Shown here: piece after piece, positions 53,499 to 64,000 of the stretch
How the letters are laid out: each line of letters begins with the position of its first letter
How positions within the stretch are numbered: position 1 is the first letter of the stretch
Assembly (NCBI RefSeq): GCF_000279145.1
Contig: NC_018178.1
Span: forward strand, 186,001 to 250,000
DNA length: 64,000 bases
DNA from: Melioribacter roseus P3M-2
GTDB taxonomy: Bacteria > Bacteroidota > Ignavibacteria > Ignavibacteriales > Melioribacteraceae
Direction of reading: 5' to 3'
Program-made: the position numbers and the translations under genes
Notes under the pieces: model-generated
Told to the model about the DNA's origin: nothing
What the model saw: the letters and a program-made list of their open reading frames with translations, nothing else
Databases searched by the model: none

Positions 53499-53867
53499 TT
53501 AAAGAACCTCTGGAGCCAGAGAAATAATTTTCATGAATTTTTTGTCTCTTAATTCTCTTGCAACCGGACCGAAGATACGTGTACCTCTCGGTTCGCCTTG
53601 ATTGTTGAGCAATACCGCAGCGTTTTCGTCGAATCTGATATAAGATCCGTCACTTCTGCGCACTTCTTTTTTAGTGCGGACAACTACGGCACGCGACACA
53701 TCGCCTTTTTTAACGGCGCCACCCGGAATAGCTGCTTTAACGCTGACGACAATAATATCTCCTACACTGGCATAGCGTCTGCCGCTGCCACCCAGTACGC
53801 GAATACATCGGATTTTCTTGGCACCCGAATTATCCGCAACGACTAAATTTGTTTCTTCTTGTATCAT
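53499..53867 (-). CDS. rplN: ribosomal protein L14
   Basis: The 122-residue L14 begins [19 protein letters not shown] and ends [18 protein letters not shown], typical of the protein at the subunit interface. Confidence 0.97.
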   Translation of the reverse strand: MIQEETNLVVADNSGAKKIRCIRVLGGSGRRYASVGDIIVVSVKAAIPGGAVKKGDVSRAVVVRTKKEVRRSDGSYIRFDENAAVLLNNQGEPRGTRIFGPVARELRDKKFMKIISLAPEVL

Positions 53868-53902
53868 AATTCCCAGATCTCCGTCGAGCTTTTTCTATTT
53901 AC

Positions 53903-54157
53903 TTAGCTTTTTTCGATAATTTCTACTAAACGCCATGTTTTTCTTTTGCTTAGCGGGCGTGTTTCCATAATTTTTACTTTATCTCCCAAGCCGCATTCGT
54001 TTTTTTCGTCATGCGCCATCAGCTTGGTAGTCTTTTTGAAATACTTCTTATATAATGGATGCGCCACGCGTCTTTCAATCGCAACGATGATGCTTTTGTC
54101 CATCTTTGTACTGATTACGGTTCCGATCCTAACTTTTCTGTAATTTCTTGTCTGCAT
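53903..54157 (-). CDS. rpsQ: ribosomal protein S17
   Basis: The 84-residue OB-fold S17 has [19 protein letters not shown] and the signature [20 protein letters not shown] near 59-78. Confidence 0.96.
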   Translation of the reverse strand: MQTRNYRKVRIGTVISTKMDKSIIVAIERRVAHPLYKKYFKKTTKLMAHDEKNECGLGDKVKIMETRPLSKRKTWRLVEIIEKS

Positions 54158-54174
54158 GGAAAACTATTTGCTCC

Positions 54175-54399
54175 TTATTTATTTTCCTTTTTTTCGTTCT
54201 GCTTTGCTTCTTGAAGCTGGCGCTCTTTGAGAACCGTTTTCATTCTGGCAATATCTCTACGTGTGGTTCTGAGCAGCGCAGTATTAGTCAAATTTTTCAA
54301 TTCGTGCTGAAATCTCAGATCGATTAAATTTTTCTGTTCTTCCAGAATTCTTCTCTGAATTTCTTCTGTTGACATTTCTCTGATTTGATAAATTTTCAT
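54175..54399 (-). CDS. rpmC: ribosomal protein L29
   Basis: The 74-residue two-helix L29 has the RTTRRDIARMKTVLKERQL segment near 44-62 and a short charged tail. Confidence 0.94.
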   Translation of the reverse strand: MKIYQIREMSTEEIQRRILEEQKNLIDLRFQHELKNLTNTALLRTTRRDIARMKTVLKERQLQEAKQNEKKENK

Positions 54400-54410
54400 T
54401 TTATCAATCC

Positions 54411-54830
54411 TTATGATTCTAAATCGATTCTCTGAACAATTTTTGTTTTAATTGGAAGCTTGTGAGCCGCCAATTGCAAAGCTTCGTAAGCCGTTTCTCT
54501 GTCGACGCCGTTAATTTCGAAGAGGATTCTGCCCGGTTTGACAACCGCAACCCAGAATTCCGGAGCGCCTTTTCCTTTACCCATTCTTGTTTCAAGAGGT
54601 TTTTTGCTAACGGGTTTGTCGGGAAAAATACGGATCCAGACCTTACCGTCGCGTTTCATTTTACGCGACAGAGCGACACGACAAGCTTCTATTTGACGAC
54701 TTGTAATCCAAGCCGGCTCCAATGCTTTGAGACCGTAATCACCGAAGTTGACTAAATGTCCTCTCGATGCTTTACCTTTTCTTCTACCTCTTTGCGATTT
54801 ACGATATTTAACTCTTTTTGGCATTAACAT
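54411..54830 (-). CDS. rplP: ribosomal protein L16
   Basis: The 139-residue L16 lies near the peptidyl-transferase centre. It has [20 protein letters not shown] and [19 protein letters not shown]. The start is uncertain: ATG at 54830 has AGGAG nine bases upstream, but MPKRVKYRK at 54824 matches the family start better. Confidence 0.96.
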   Translation of the reverse strand: MLMPKRVKYRKSQRGRRKGKASRGHLVNFGDYGLKALEPAWITSRQIEACRVALSRKMKRDGKVWIRIFPDKPVSKKPLETRMGKGKGAPEFWVAVVKPGRILFEINGVDRETAYEALQLAAHKLPIKTKIVQRIDLES

Positions 54831-54842
54831 GGCATTAAACTC

Positions 54843-55484
54843 CTATTCGGATGAACGTTTACCTAAAATTTCTCCGCGACAGATCCAAACTTTTACACCA
54901 ATCGAGCCGTAAATAGTTTGAGCGGTAGCCTGAGCATAGTCGATATCGGCTCTGATAGTGTGGAGCGGAATCCTGCCTTCTTTGTATTGTTCCGTACGAG
55001 CCATTTCAGCGCCGCCCAATCTACCCGAGCACATAACTCTGATGCCTTCGGCGCCCATACGCATAGCCGCAGTAATGGCTGTTTTCATAGCTCTTCTGAA
55101 GGAAATTCTTCCTTCGATTTGCTTTGCAATATTTTCGGCAACCAGATAAGCGTCCAATTCGGGTCTTTTGATTTCCGAAATCTGAACTTTTACTTCTTTT
55201 TGAGTAATCTTTTTCAATTCTTCTTCGAGCTGGGCAATTTCTTTACCGCTTTTGCCAATAACCACGCCGGGTCGCGAAGTATGGATAGTAAGAATAATAT
55301 TCTTCGAGGTCCGATCGATCTTGATGGCTGAAACGCCGGCATTTTGAAGTCTTTTTCTGATATAGAGCCGGAGTTTGTGATCTTCCATTAATTTTGGGGC
55401 GTAACTTTTGTTTTCGAACCAGTTCGATTCCCAGCCTCTTATAATACCAACTCTAAAGCCGATTGGATGTGTCTTTTGACCCAA
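54843..55484 (-). CDS. rpsC: ribosomal protein S3
   Basis: The 213-residue S3 begins [20 protein letters not shown], has the KH motif [16 protein letters not shown] near 68-83 and ends [16 protein letters not shown]. It forms part of the mRNA entry site. Confidence 0.97.
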   Translation of the reverse strand: MGQKTHPIGFRVGIIRGWESNWFENKSYAPKLMEDHKLRLYIRKRLQNAGVSAIKIDRTSKNIILTIHTSRPGVVIGKSGKEIAQLEEELKKITQKEVKVQISEIKRPELDAYLVAENIAKQIEGRISFRRAMKTAITAAMRMGAEGIRVMCSGRLGGAEMARTEQYKEGRIPLHTIRADIDYAQATAQTIYGSIGVKVWICRGEILGKRSSE

Positions 55485-55496
55485 ATCTTCCTCCGA

Positions 55497-55841
55497 TTAC
55501 TTTTTTGTTGCAACAACAATTGTTAAATGATTAGATCTTTTTCTTATTCTGTAAGCTCTGCCCATAGGCGCAGGCATAATTCTTTTCAAAGTCGGACCCT
55601 GATTAACATAAGCTTCTTTTACATAGAGCTCGGAAATATCGTGACTTACATTTTCGTCTTTATTCATCAGATTCGAGACAGCCGAGCGTAACACTTTTTC
55701 AGCATCTACCGAAGCATGCTTCGGAGAAAAGTGTAGAATCTCGATGGCCTGATCGACCGACTTTCCTCTGATCAAATCGATAACCAACCTCATTTTACGG
55801 GGCGATGATCCGATATATTTGTGTGTCGCTTTTGCTTCCAT
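55497..55841 (-). CDS. rplV: ribosomal protein L22
   Basis: The 114-residue L22 shows KYIGSSPRKMRLVIDLIRGK near 8-27 and the tail AYRIRKRSNHLTIVV. Its loop lines the exit tunnel. Confidence 0.96.
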   Translation of the reverse strand: MEAKATHKYIGSSPRKMRLVIDLIRGKSVDQAIEILHFSPKHASVDAEKVLRSAVSNLMNKDENVSHDISELYVKEAYVNQGPTLKRIMPAPMGRAYRIRKRSNHLTIVVATKK

Positions 55842-55870
55842 TATTCCAAACCTCAGTTACATTCTTAATT

Positions 55871-56158
55871 TTACTTTGCTTTAGACGCTTTTTCTGCTTT
55901 AGTTCCCGGGTGTCCTCTGAAAATTCTCGTCGGCGCAAATTCACCCAGCTTATGTCCGACCATATTTTCAGATATATAAACCGGAATCATTTTATTGCCG
56001 TTATGAACGGCGATAGTATGACCGACGAACTCAGGAGATATTGTAGAAGAGCGAGACCAGGTTTTAATAATTTTTTTCTGATTAGTCTCGTTTAACTGTC
56101 TGATTTTCCTGAGTAATTTTACATCGATATAAGGACCTTTTTTGACTGATCTTGGCAT
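55871..56158 (-). CDS. rpsS: ribosomal protein S19
   Basis: The 95-residue S19 begins [19 protein letters not shown] and has [20 protein letters not shown] and [12 protein letters not shown]. It lies after rplB. Confidence 0.97.
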   Translation of the reverse strand: MPRSVKKGPYIDVKLLRKIRQLNETNQKKIIKTWSRSSTISPEFVGHTIAVHNGNKMIPVYISENMVGHKLGEFAPTRIFRGHPGTKAEKASKAK

Positions 56159-56166
56159 AGCTTACT

Positions 56167-56991
56167 CTATTTTCTTCTCTTTACAATGTATTTATTAGAA
56201 GGATTTTTCTTTTTTCTGGTTTTAAGACCTTTTGCTTTTTGACCCCAGGGCGAAACCGGATGTCCGCCTCCGGAAGTTTTGCCTTCGCCGCCGCCCATCG
56301 GGTGGTCTACGGGGTTCATAGCGACGCCTCTGACGTGAGGTCTTCTGCCGAGCCATCTGCTTCTGCCGGCTTTTCCAAGACTAATATTTTCGTGGTCAGA
56401 ATTGCCAACCGTTCCATACGTTGCCATACATTCCACGTTGATCATTCTTACTTCTCCCGAAGGCATTTTCAATTGTGCATATTTGCCTTCGCGAGCCATC
56501 AACTGGAGCGATACTCCCGCCGAACGTCCTATTTGACCGCCTTTACCGGGCTTCAATTCGACGTTATGGACAAAACTGCCGAGGGGAATTTCTTTCAAAG
56601 GTAGCGCGTTGCCAACTTTGATATCGGCTCCGCTGCCAGACATTACGGTATCGCCTACTTTCAAACCGTCGGGCGCGAGAATATATCTTTTTTCTCCGTC
56701 AGCATAATGCAACAACGCTATTCTTGCAGTCCTGTTCGGATCGTATTCAATCGAAAAAACCTTGGCAGGAACGCCGTGTTTGTCGCGTTTGAAATCGATA
56801 ATTCTGTATTTACGTTTATGTCCGCCGCCGCGATGACGAGACGTGACGCGCCCCTGATTATTTCTTCCGCCGGATTTTTTAAGAGGAGCCAGTAACGATT
56901 TTTCGGGTTCCGTCTTGGTTATCTCTTCGAACGAAGAGATACTCATAAATCTCGTTCCGGGTGTTATTGGTTTTAATTTTCTTATAGCCAT
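56167..56991 (-). CDS. rplB: ribosomal protein L2
   Basis: The 274-residue L2 supports subunit joining and the peptidyl-transferase centre. The conserved segment [20 protein letters not shown] near 221-240, with its catalytically important His, is intact. Confidence 0.97.
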   Translation of the reverse strand: MAIRKLKPITPGTRFMSISSFEEITKTEPEKSLLAPLKKSGGRNNQGRVTSRHRGGGHKRKYRIIDFKRDKHGVPAKVFSIEYDPNRTARIALLHYADGEKRYILAPDGLKVGDTVMSGSGADIKVGNALPLKEIPLGSFVHNVELKPGKGGQIGRSAGVSLQLMAREGKYAQLKMPSGEVRMINVECMATYGTVGNSDHENISLGKAGRSRWLGRRPHVRGVAMNPVDHPMGGGEGKTSGGGHPVSPWGQKAKGLKTRKKKNPSNKYIVKRRK

Positions 56992-57013
56992 TTAATTTAC
57001 TCCGATTCTCAGA

Positions 57014-57310
57014 TTATACTTCGCCGAATATATCAATTGTTTGACCTTCTTTGAGCGTCACAACCGCCTTTTTGAACTTAGGCGTTCTGCCTTCGAAACG
57101 ACCTCTTCTTGTAAATTGAGTTCTTCTCTTACCTTTATATCTCATAGTATTAACAGCAACCACGTCGACATTAAATTTTTCTTTAACAGCTTTGGCAATC
57201 TCAATTTTATTAGCGTCAACCGATACGATAAATCCGTATTTATTCGGATGTTTCTCCTGTATCGAGGTCATTTTTTCTGTTATCAAAGGTCTTATAAGTA
57301 TACTTTTCAT
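57014..57310 (-). CDS. rplW: ribosomal protein L23
   Basis: The 98-residue L23, a docking site for trigger factor and SRP at the tunnel exit, begins MKSILIRPLITEKMTSIQEK and has VVAVNTMRYKGKRRTQF. Confidence 0.96.
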   Translation of the reverse strand: MKSILIRPLITEKMTSIQEKHPNKYGFIVSVDANKIEIAKAVKEKFNVDVVAVNTMRYKGKRRTQFTRRGRFEGRTPKFKKAVVTLKEGQTIDIFGEV

Positions 57311-57324
57311 ATCATTACCAAATT

Positions 57325-57951
57325 TTAATTAAATGTACTTTCCAGCAATTGAACCGCGCTCTTCTGGAGCATCAGAACTTGATTGTTTAACAATTCATAA
57401 ACCGAAGCTTTGTTTGCTTCCACAATCGAAACTCTATCGATATTTCTGCCCGATTTGTATACGTTCTTAAGCGTTCCGTTGGTGAGCAATAGAGTTTTCT
57501 TACCGCTCAAATTCAACGCTTTAAGAACTTCAACGAATTTTTTAGTCTGCGGCTGTTCGAAATCGAAATCTTCGACCACAATAATCTGATTAGCCTTGGA
57601 TTTATAAGAGAGAGCCGATTTACGGGCCAGTTGAACTACTTTTTTATTCAATTTTTGTCTGTAGTTTCTCGGTTTAGGTCCGAAAATTCTTCCGCCGCCT
57701 ACCCACAGAGGCGAACGTATCGAACCGGCTCTTGCGCCGCCGCGACCTTTTTGGCGCCACGGTTTTCTACCTCCGCCGCGCACTTCGCTTTTTTCTTTGG
57801 CTTTGTGAGTTCCCTGTCTTTGATTAGCCAGGTAAGCCTTCACCGCCAGATAGAGCACATGATCATTAGGCTCAATTTCAAAAATATCTTTCGAGAGTTC
57901 TATCTGCTCGCCCGATTTTGTACCGTCTATTTTATAAACATCTACTTTCAT
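57325..57951 (-). CDS. rplD: ribosomal protein L4
   Basis: The 208-residue L4 has the tunnel loop GGGRKPWRQKGRGGARAGSI near 59-78 and LARKSALSYKSK. It could regulate its own operon, as in E. coli, but no leader is visible here. Confidence 0.96.
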   Translation of the reverse strand: MKVDVYKIDGTKSGEQIELSKDIFEIEPNDHVLYLAVKAYLANQRQGTHKAKEKSEVRGGGRKPWRQKGRGGARAGSIRSPLWVGGGRIFGPKPRNYRQKLNKKVVQLARKSALSYKSKANQIIVVEDFDFEQPQTKKFVEVLKALNLSGKKTLLLTNGTLKNVYKSGRNIDRVSIVEANKASVYELLNNQVLMLQKSAVQLLESTFN

Positions 57952-57965
57952 TTTTCGATCGTCGT

Positions 57966-58586
57966 TTATTTGTTGATAGCAACTATTGAATTAACCGAAC
58001 CGGGTACAGCGCCTTTAACCATAATTATATTCTGTTCCGGTATAACTTTTACAACCTTCAAATTTCTAACCGTAATTTGCTTGCCGCCCATTCTTCCGGC
58101 CATTCTTTGTCCTTTGAAAACTCTGGACGGATAGGAACTGGCGCCGATTGAACCGGGAGCTCTTTCTCTGTCGCTTTGTCCGTGCGTTGCCGATCCGACG
58201 CCGCCGAAGCCGTGACGTTTAACAACACCCTGAAAACCTTTTCCTTTACTGTTGCCGGTTACTTTAACTTTATCGCCGGGCTGGAAAATATCGGCTTTAA
58301 TTTCGTCTCCGATCTTAAACTGGCTTACATCGAAATTTTTGAATTCTTTCACAAATCTGGGCGGATTTAGACCTAATTTTTTATAAACTTCGAGCTGCGG
58401 CTTGTTTACTTTCTTTTCTTTCTTTGAGCCGAAACCGAGCTGAAGCGCTTCGTAACCGTCCTTGTCGGCAGTTCTCAAACCGTATACTTTGCACGGTCCG
58501 GCCTCCAGAACGGTTACCGGTATAACTTGACCGTCTTCACCGAAAATATTTGTCATTCCGATTTTTTTAGCTATCAATCCAGGCAT
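57966..58586 (-). CDS. rplC: ribosomal protein L3
   Basis: The 206-residue L3 begins [20 protein letters not shown] and has [20 protein letters not shown] near 126-145. It initiates large-subunit assembly. Confidence 0.97.
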   Translation of the reverse strand: MPGLIAKKIGMTNIFGEDGQVIPVTVLEAGPCKVYGLRTADKDGYEALQLGFGSKKEKKVNKPQLEVYKKLGLNPPRFVKEFKNFDVSQFKIGDEIKADIFQPGDKVKVTGNSKGKGFQGVVKRHGFGGVGSATHGQSDRERAPGSIGASSYPSRVFKGQRMAGRMGGKQITVRNLKVVKVIPEQNIIMVKGAVPGSVNSIVAINK

Positions 58587-58596
58587 TTTTAATTTC

Positions 58597-58905
58597 CTAT
58601 AACTTTATCTCAATATCCACGCCGGCAGGTATTTCCAACTTGCTCAGCGCATCAACTGTTTTATTGTTTGAATTATGAATGTCAATAATTCTTTTGTGAG
58701 CCCTAATCTCGAACTGTTCACGCGATTTTTTGTCGACGTGAGGCGAACGCAGTACGGTAAAAACAGTTCTTTTTGTAGGCAACGGAATGGGTCCGGAGAC
58801 CACTGCTCCCGTGCTTTTAACAGTCTTAATAATCTTTTCAGTTGACTTATCAATCAGAATATGATCATAAGATTTCAACTTTATTCTAATTTTTTGACCG
58901 GGCAC
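58597..58905 (-). CDS. rpsJ: ribosomal protein S10
   Basis: The 102-residue S10 (NusE) has [20 protein letters not shown] and [20 protein letters not shown]. It starts the S10 cluster after the tuf terminator. Confidence 0.97.
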   Translation of the reverse strand: MPGQKIRIKLKSYDHILIDKSTEKIIKTVKSTGAVVSGPIPLPTKRTVFTVLRSPHVDKKSREQFEIRAHKRIIDIHNSNNKTVDALSKLEIPAGVDIEIKL

Positions 58906-58966
58906 TTTTTTAATTCTCCTTTTTACAAATCATATCTTCAGTGTATTTAGCCTTTCGAGGCAAAAA

Positions 58967-58992
58967 GAAGGGAAAGATTCCTCTTTCCCTTC
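58967..58992 (-). terminator. terminator after tuf
   Basis: GAAGGGAAAGA and TCTTTCCCTTC pair perfectly around a four-base loop, followed on the minus strand by TTTTTG. It separates tuf from rpsJ, so the str and S10 units may be transcribed at different levels. A small GCCT/AGGC hairpin follows at 58950-58961. Confidence 0.8.
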
Positions 58993-59009
58993 GTCTATTT
59001 ACTTATTAA

Positions 59010-60215
59010 CTATTCGATAATTTTAGTTACAACGCCAGCGCCTACAGTTCTACCGCCTTCGCGAATAGCGAAACGGAGACCTTCTTCCATAGCGATTTCG
59101 GAAATCAACTCTACGGACAGCTTAACGTTATCGCCGGGCATAACCATTTCAGTTCCTTCGGGCAAAGTAGCAACGCCTGTAACGTCGGTTGTTCTGAAAT
59201 AGAACTGAGGACGATATCCGTTGAAGAACGGAGTATGACGTCCGCCTTCTTCTTTCGACAGGATATAAACCTCGCCTTCAAATTTCTTATGAGGAGTAAT
59301 CGAACCGGGTTTGGCGAGAACCATGCCTCTTTCGATTTCTTTTTTGTCGACGCCTCTCAACAACAATCCAGCGTTATCGCCAGCCATTGCCGAATCGAGC
59401 TCTTTGCGGAACATTTCGATACCGGTAACAACCGTCTTTTTGTGCTGACCGAGACCGATAAGTTCAACTTCTTCGTTCAATTTAATCTGACCTCTTTCAA
59501 CTCTTCCGGTAGCAACTGTACCGCGACCGGTAATGGAGAAAACGTCCTCGACAGGCATAAGGAACGGTTTGTCGACGTCTCTTTCCGGGACGGGAATGTA
59601 TTCGTCAACTGCTTTCATAAGATCCCATATGCATTGATATCTCGGGTCGTCCATCGGAGCGTTTTCAGTGCCTGCTTCCAAGGCTTTCAAAGCGGAACCT
59701 CTAATTATCGGAATTTCGTCTCCGGGGAATTCGTATTTGCTGAGGAGATCTCTCAATTCCATCTCAACCAATTCGATCAATTCAGGATCGTCTACCATAT
59801 CAATTTTATTCAAGAAGACAACGATTCTCGGCACGCCAACCTGACGAGCAAGAAGAATGTGTTCTCTTGTCTGAGGCATTGGACCGTCTGTAGCTGCAAC
59901 AACGAGAATAGCGCCGTCCATCTGAGCGGCTCCAGTGATCATGTTCTTAACATAGTCAGCGTGACCGGGACAGTCCACATGCGCATAGTGACGATTTTCA
60001 GTTGAATATTCAACGTGCGCCGTTGCAATTGTAATACCTCTTTCTCTTTCTTCCGGAGCGTTATCAATACTGTCGAAAGTACGAGCCTGGGACAATCCTT
60101 TGTTTGCCAGAGCCATGGTTATGGCTGCAGTCAATGTGGTTTTACCATGGTCTACGTGTCCGATTGTACCAATATTAACGTGAGGTTTACTACGATCAAA
60201 TTTTTCTTTTGCCAT
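59010..60215 (-). CDS. tuf: elongation factor Tu
   Basis: EF-Tu brings aminoacyl-tRNA to the ribosome. The 401-residue protein shows [10 protein letters not shown] near 19-28, [12 protein letters not shown] near 81-92 and NKIDMVDD near 136-143. It is the last gene of the str unit and the only tuf copy seen in the window. Confidence 0.98.
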   Translation of the reverse strand: MAKEKFDRSKPHVNIGTIGHVDHGKTTLTAAITMALANKGLSQARTFDSIDNAPEERERGITIATAHVEYSTENRHYAHVDCPGHADYVKNMITGAAQMDGAILVVAATDGPMPQTREHILLARQVGVPRIVVFLNKIDMVDDPELIELVEMELRDLLSKYEFPGDEIPIIRGSALKALEAGTENAPMDDPRYQCIWDLMKAVDEYIPVPERDVDKPFLMPVEDVFSITGRGTVATGRVERGQIKLNEEVELIGLGQHKKTVVTGIEMFRKELDSAMAGDNAGLLLRGVDKKEIERGMVLAKPGSITPHKKFEGEVYILSKEEGGRHTPFFNGYRPQFYFRTTDVTGVATLPEGTEMVMPGDNVKLSVELISEIAMEEGLRFAIREGGRTVGAGVVTKIIE

Positions 60216-60261
60216 CGAGTTACTCTCCTTGTTGTTTTATATTCTTTTTAATTTATTTTAA

Positions 60262-62361
60262 TTAATATTCTTCGACCGATTTCTTGGATTGCGATTTTTC
60301 CATAATCTCTTCCGCCACCGATTTAGGCACTTCCGAATAGTGAGAGAATTGCATGGTGTAAATAGCTCGTCCTTGCGTCATCGATCTCAATACGGTAGCA
60401 TATCCGAACATCTGAGCAAGCGGCACCTGCGCTCTGATAACCTGAGCATCTTTTCTTGTAGAAAATCCTTCGATTTTTCCTCTTCGCGAATTCAAATCGC
60501 CCAAAACGTCGCCGAGATATTCTTCCGGCGTAATCACTTCCACCTGCATAATCGGCTCCAGCAATATCGGTCCGGCTTTTAATGCTCCGTTTTTGAAAGC
60601 CATTGAAGCTGCCACACGGAACGATATTTCGTCAGAGTCGACTTCATGATAAGAACCGTCGTAAAGTTTTGCCTTGACGTCTACTACCGGATACCCTGCA
60701 AGCACTCCGTTTTTCATTGCATCCTGCAAACCGTTAATAACAGGATTGATATATTCCTTCGGAACAGCTCCGCCTACAATAGCGTTTTCAAATTCAAAAC
60801 CTTTGCCCGGCTCATTCGGCGATAATTCTATCCATACATGGCCGTATTTTCCCCTACCGCCCGACTGCTTAACAAACTTGCCTTCAGCCTGCACGGTTTT
60901 GGTAATCGTTTCTCTGTAAGCTACCTGAGGCTTACCAATATTTGCTTCGACTTTAAATTCCCGCTTCATTCTGTCGACGAGAATTTCGAGGTGCAACTCG
61001 CCCATACCGCTAATCAACGTTTGACCGGTTTCTTCGTCGACTTTTACTTTGAATGTGGGATCCTCGTCCGACAACTTAGCTAATGCGTCCGAAAGCTTGT
61101 CCTGGTCTGCTTTTGTTTTCGGTTCAATGGCAATCTGAATAACCGGCTCGGGGAATGCCATCTTTTCGAGCACAATCGGATCGTCTTCAGTGCACAACGT
61201 ATCGCCTGTGCGAGTGTTTTTCAATCCGACTATAGCGGCAATATCTCCGGCGCGTATTTCATCCATATCCTCGCGATGGTTAGCGTGCATCTGCAATATT
61301 CTACCGATTCGCTCTTTCTTTTCCGCAATCGAATTATAAATATAAGAACCCGATTTGAGAGTGCCCGTGTAAACTCGTATAAACGTCAATTTACCTACAT
61401 ACGGATCTGTCATAATCTTAAATGCAAGAGCCGCAAATTTTTCATTCGGATCAATTTTTCTTTCGACACGGTCGTTTTTATGAACATGGTGAGCAACAAG
61501 ATTTCCGAGATCAAGCGGAGAAGGCAAGAAATTGACCACTGCATCGAGCAGCATTTGAACGCCTTTGTTCTTAAACGACGAACCGCAAAGAACAGGCACG
61601 ATTTTAAGCTTGATAGTAGCTTCTCTTAAAACCTTCAGAACTTCATCAGATGTAATTTCCTTCCCTTCTATATATTTTTCAAGAAGAGTATCGTCAATTT
61701 CTGAAACTGCCTCGAGCATTTGAGTGCGATATTTATTGGCAAGCGGTTTCAAATCTTTGGGTATCTCGACATCTTCAAAAGTAGTACCAAGGGTTTCTTC
61801 GTGGAACATACGGGCTTTCATCGTCATCAAGTCAATAATACCGTTGAACAAATCGCCTTCGCCAATCGGCAATGTAATCGGAACCGCATTAGCGCCCAAT
61901 CGATCTTTCATCATTTGAACGGCATTATAAAAATCGGCACCCACACGATCCATCTTATTCACAAAAGCTATTCTCGGCACGCCGTACTTGTCTGCCTGTC
62001 TCCAAACCGTTTCCGACTGAGGTTCAACTCCGCCAACCGCGCAAAACAATGCGATGGCGCCATCCAAAACTCTCAAAGAACGTTCGACTTCTACCGTAAA
62101 ATCGACGTGTCCCGGAGTATCAATAATATTTATTTGATGCCCCGCCCACATAGTAGTTGTAGCGGCGCTTGTAATCGTAATACCTCTTTCTTTTTCCTGC
62201 TCCATCCAGTCCATCGTTGCAGCGCCGTCGTGGACTTCGCCAATTCGATGCACTTTACCGGTATAGAACAAAATTCTCTCGGTCGTCGTAGTCTTACCGG
62301 CGTCGATATGAGCCATAATGCCGATATTTCTAACCTTACTTATTTCAACTCTTTTAGACAT
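60262..62361 (-). CDS. fusA: elongation factor G
   Basis: EF-G drives translocation. The 699-residue protein shows [19 protein letters not shown] near 17-35, [16 protein letters not shown] near 82-97 and [10 protein letters not shown] near 136-145. All five domains are present. It follows rpsG after 20 bases in str-operon order. Confidence 0.98.
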   Translation of the reverse strand: MSKRVEISKVRNIGIMAHIDAGKTTTTERILFYTGKVHRIGEVHDGAATMDWMEQEKERGITITSAATTTMWAGHQINIIDTPGHVDFTVEVERSLRVLDGAIALFCAVGGVEPQSETVWRQADKYGVPRIAFVNKMDRVGADFYNAVQMMKDRLGANAVPITLPIGEGDLFNGIIDLMTMKARMFHEETLGTTFEDVEIPKDLKPLANKYRTQMLEAVSEIDDTLLEKYIEGKEITSDEVLKVLREATIKLKIVPVLCGSSFKNKGVQMLLDAVVNFLPSPLDLGNLVAHHVHKNDRVERKIDPNEKFAALAFKIMTDPYVGKLTFIRVYTGTLKSGSYIYNSIAEKKERIGRILQMHANHREDMDEIRAGDIAAIVGLKNTRTGDTLCTEDDPIVLEKMAFPEPVIQIAIEPKTKADQDKLSDALAKLSDEDPTFKVKVDEETGQTLISGMGELHLEILVDRMKREFKVEANIGKPQVAYRETITKTVQAEGKFVKQSGGRGKYGHVWIELSPNEPGKGFEFENAIVGGAVPKEYINPVINGLQDAMKNGVLAGYPVVDVKAKLYDGSYHEVDSDEISFRVAASMAFKNGALKAGPILLEPIMQVEVITPEEYLGDVLGDLNSRRGKIEGFSTRKDAQVIRAQVPLAQMFGYATVLRSMTQGRAIYTMQFSHYSEVPKSVAEEIMEKSQSKKSVEEY

Positions 62362-62381
62362 AATTTATCGAATTACTCCTT

Positions 62382-62849
62382 TCACCATTTAAAGTGAGCA
62401 AAAGCTTTATTTGCTTCCGCCATTCTGTGTGTATCGTCTTTTTTCTTAACCGAACTACCTTCGCCGTTGTAAGCGGCAATTAATTCCGCAGCCAGTTTCA
62501 AAGCCATCGATTTATCCTTGCGATCGCGCGCATAAGTTCTCAGCCATCTCAAAGCCAAAGCCATTCTTCTTTCCGGTCTAACTTCCATCGGCACCTGATA
62601 CGTTGCACCGCCGACTCTGCGGCTTCTAACTTCCACCAACGGAGAAACATTCTGAACCGCTTTTTTGAACACCTCTAGCGCCGGCTTTTTCGTACGTTGT
62701 TCAATAATATCGAAACTGTCATAAACAATTCTTCTGGCTGTGGATTTTTTGCCGTCCCACATAATATAATTGATAAACTTGGATACCAGCACGTCGTTAT
62801 AACGCGGATCCGGTTTAAGATATCTTTTTTCTGCTCTTCTCTTTCTCAT
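62382..62849 (-). CDS. rpsG: ribosomal protein S7
   Basis: The 155-residue S7 of the small-subunit head begins [19 protein letters not shown] and has [20 protein letters not shown] near 73-92. Confidence 0.97.
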   Translation of the reverse strand: MRKRRAEKRYLKPDPRYNDVLVSKFINYIMWDGKKSTARRIVYDSFDIIEQRTKKPALEVFKKAVQNVSPLVEVRSRRVGGATYQVPMEVRPERRMALALRWLRTYARDRKDKSMALKLAAELIAAYNGEGSSVKKKDDTHRMAEANKAFAHFKW

Positions 62850-62851
62850 AG

Positions 62852-63229
62852 TTATTTAGCTTTTGGTTTTTTGGTTCCGTATTTCGACCTGCCTTGTTTT
62901 CTGTCTTCAACGCCGCTTGTGTCGAGCGTGCCTCTGATAATATGATATCTAACGCCAGGCAAGTCTTTAACTCTTCCGCCTCTTATTAATACAATCGAGT
63001 GTTCCTGAAGATTGTGTCCTTCACCCGGAATATAAGCCGTAACTTCGATACCGTTACTCAGCCTTACCCTGGCTACTTTTCTAAGAGCCGAGTTAGGTTT
63101 CTTGGGCGTAGTAGTATAAACTCTAGTGCAAACGCCGCGCTTTTGAGGACAAGCTTCTAAAGCAGGCGCTTTATTTTTAGAGGTTACTACCTCTCTTCCT
63201 TTTCTAACCAACTGGTTTATCGTTGGCAC
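62852..63229 (-). CDS. rpsL: ribosomal protein S12
   Basis: The 125-residue S12 sits in the decoding centre. [12 protein letters not shown] near 39-50 and [13 protein letters not shown] near 83-95 keep the lysines whose changes give streptomycin resistance, so the sequence looks streptomycin-sensitive. The start is GTG at 63229, six bases after GGAGG. Confidence 0.97.
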   Translation of the reverse strand: MPTINQLVRKGREVVTSKNKAPALEACPQKRGVCTRVYTTTPKKPNSALRKVARVRLSNGIEVTAYIPGEGHNLQEHSIVLIRGGRVKDLPGVRYHIIRGTLDTSGVEDRKQGRSKYGTKKPKAK

Positions 63230-63276
63230 GTAAATCCTCCAAGTCTATTTCACTTTAATAAAAAATTCAGACTCAA

Positions 63277-63305
63277 AATTTATTGATAATAAATTCAATT
63301 GTCAA
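63277..63305 (-). promoter_or_regulatory. candidate rpsL/str operon promoter
   Basis: On the minus strand a perfect TTGACA (63300-63305), a 17-base spacer and TAAATT (63277-63282) lie in the rpoC-rpsL gap, about 48 bases before the rpsL start. It should drive the str genes and perhaps beyond. Confidence 0.65.
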
Positions 63306-63324
63306 GTTAAGTCTATAAGAAATA

Positions 63325-64000
63325 TTAATTTATCGACTCTTTTTCTTCTACTTTTTGGTCTTCTTTCTCTTTTTCTTCTTCGGTAGCCAAAATTATGTTT
63401 CTGTATTTTTTCAAGCCTGTGCCTGCCGGTATGAGATGCCCCATAACGACGTTTTCTTTCAAGCCGATCAAATAGTCTGTTCTTGCTTCAACGGCCGCAT
63501 TAGTTAGAACCTTGGTGGTCTCCTGGAAAGAAGCAGCCGAAATGAAGCTTTCGGTAGAAAGAGCCGCCTGGGTAATACCCAACAGAATATTATCGAATGT
63601 TGCAGGTTCGGCGTCGCGTACTTTCATCGGTTTCTTTCCTTTCCTGTTCAGATCCGCATTGACTTCTCTGTATTTTGAACGCGTTATCAACTGTCCTTCT
63701 TTGAAACGCGACTGACCGGGGTCGATTATATAGACCATATTCTTGATTCTTTCGTTCTCTTCGATAACTTTATTTCTGTCTTCAAGACTTTCTTCGATGA
63801 AATTGGTGTCGCCCGACGAAATAATACGCAACTTCTGCAGCATTTGTTTAACGATAACCTCGATATGCTTGTCGTTAATTTTCACGCCTTGCAGACGGTA
63901 AACATCCTGAATTTCGTTCACAAGGTATTCCTGCACTGCATTTGTACCTTTGATCTTCAATATGTCGTGAGGGTTAACGGGTCCGTCGGTAATCTTTTCG
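63325..64000 (-). CDS. rpoC: RNA polymerase beta' subunit, C-terminal end (partial)
   Basis: The frame is open to the window edge, so only the last 225 residues are seen. [18 protein letters not shown] at the edge, [20 protein letters not shown], the Lys-Met-Arg stretch [14 protein letters not shown] and the helix [19 protein letters not shown] are the conserved beta' C-terminus. It ends in a Glu/Lys-rich tail. It lies upstream of rpsL, as in many bacteria. Confidence 0.96.
   Translation of the reverse strand, partial: EKITDGPVNPHDILKIKGTNAVQEYLVNEIQDVYRLQGVKINDKHIEVIVKQMLQKLRIISSGDTNFIEESLEDRNKVIEENERIKNMVYIIDPGQSRFKEGQLITRSKYREVNADLNRKGKKPMKVRDAEPATFDNILLGITQAALSTESFISAASFQETTKVLTNAAVEARTDYLIGLKENVVMGHLIPAGTGLKKYRNIILATEEEKEKEDQKVEEKESIN

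Noticed and set aside
59235-60005. 256-residue plus-strand frame opposite tuf
   Set aside because: It is antisense to an unmistakable EF-Tu gene and has no recognisable motifs; long shadows arise in strongly biased codon use.
61720-62397. 225-residue plus-strand frame opposite fusA
   Set aside because: It is antisense to EF-G, with composition typical of a shadow frame.
1-64000. CRISPR arrays, insertion sequences and rRNA genes
   Set aside because: No regularly spaced repeats, transposase frames or rRNA sequence were seen in the window.

Overview
The window looks like chromosome from a moderately AT-rich bacterium of the Bacteroidota/Chlorobiota/Ignavibacteriota group. My best guess is an Ignavibacteria-like organism (Melioribacter or Ignavibacterium type). 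This rests on the short 284-residue primary-type sigma factor, promoter octamers resembling TAnnTTTG, the LysW amino-acid carrier operon, the multihaem cytochromes and the gene content; no search was run. Almost every gene is on the minus strand. The exceptions are a cytochrome/outer-membrane pair (3353-5854) and a DedA-type membrane protein (34968-35582).

Layout. 21-3196: pgeF, eamA, folB, folK and a deoxynucleoside kinase, tightly packed. 3353-5854: a pentahaem cytochrome and a beta-barrel-like protein with one haem motif, probably for electron transfer at the outer membrane. 5885-6924: a CDP-alcohol phosphatidyltransferase and tRNA-Phe, whose 3' end and terminator are duplicated. 7009-12100: glmS, a cyclic-2,3-diphosphoglycerate-synthetase-like GTPase, carbamate kinase and ornithine carbamoyltransferase. 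12301-17400: nuoABCDEF followed by a flavodoxin-like protein. 17533-23403: an operon for carrier-protein-based lysine (or arginine) synthesis: lysW, a homocitrate-synthase-like gene, lysX, lysY, a class II glutamine amidotransferase, lysZ and an argD/lysJ aminotransferase. 23543-29812: an envelope block with an M23 peptidase, MoxR and three adjacent parvulin-type chaperone genes. 29832-37356: an orphan DNA methyltransferase, metG, an acyl-CoA ligase, dedA, an unknown gene and fumC. 37430-43926: an NlpC/P60 lipoprotein, the sigma factor, two microcompartment vertex proteins, a degenerate PIN protein and its partner, phosphopentomutase, a GAF/degenerate-GGDEF sensor and engB. 44009-64000: the joined str, S10, spc and alpha ribosomal operons from the rpoC 3' end and rpsL to rplQ, with secY, map, infA and rpmJ, and a tRNA-Gln set between rplR and rpsE.

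Two genes are broken by single-base frameshifts at A-runs: rpsD near 46066-46076 and a parvulin-like lipoprotein gene at 27189-27196. Because rpsD is essential, sequence error is the first explanation to test. Three real coding sequences need non-standard reading: lysW (55 aa) and rpmJ (37 aa) are very short, and one EutN-type gene has only a CTG available as start at 39544.

The most interesting points are the LysW operon (with an embedded glutamine amidotransferase, in-frame abutment of lysW and the synthase, and an ARG-box-like dyad over its promoter), the EutN-pair/deoB/PIN cluster, the GTPase/carbamate kinase/OTC trio, the haem-bearing outer-membrane pair and the tRNA-Gln inside the spc operon.
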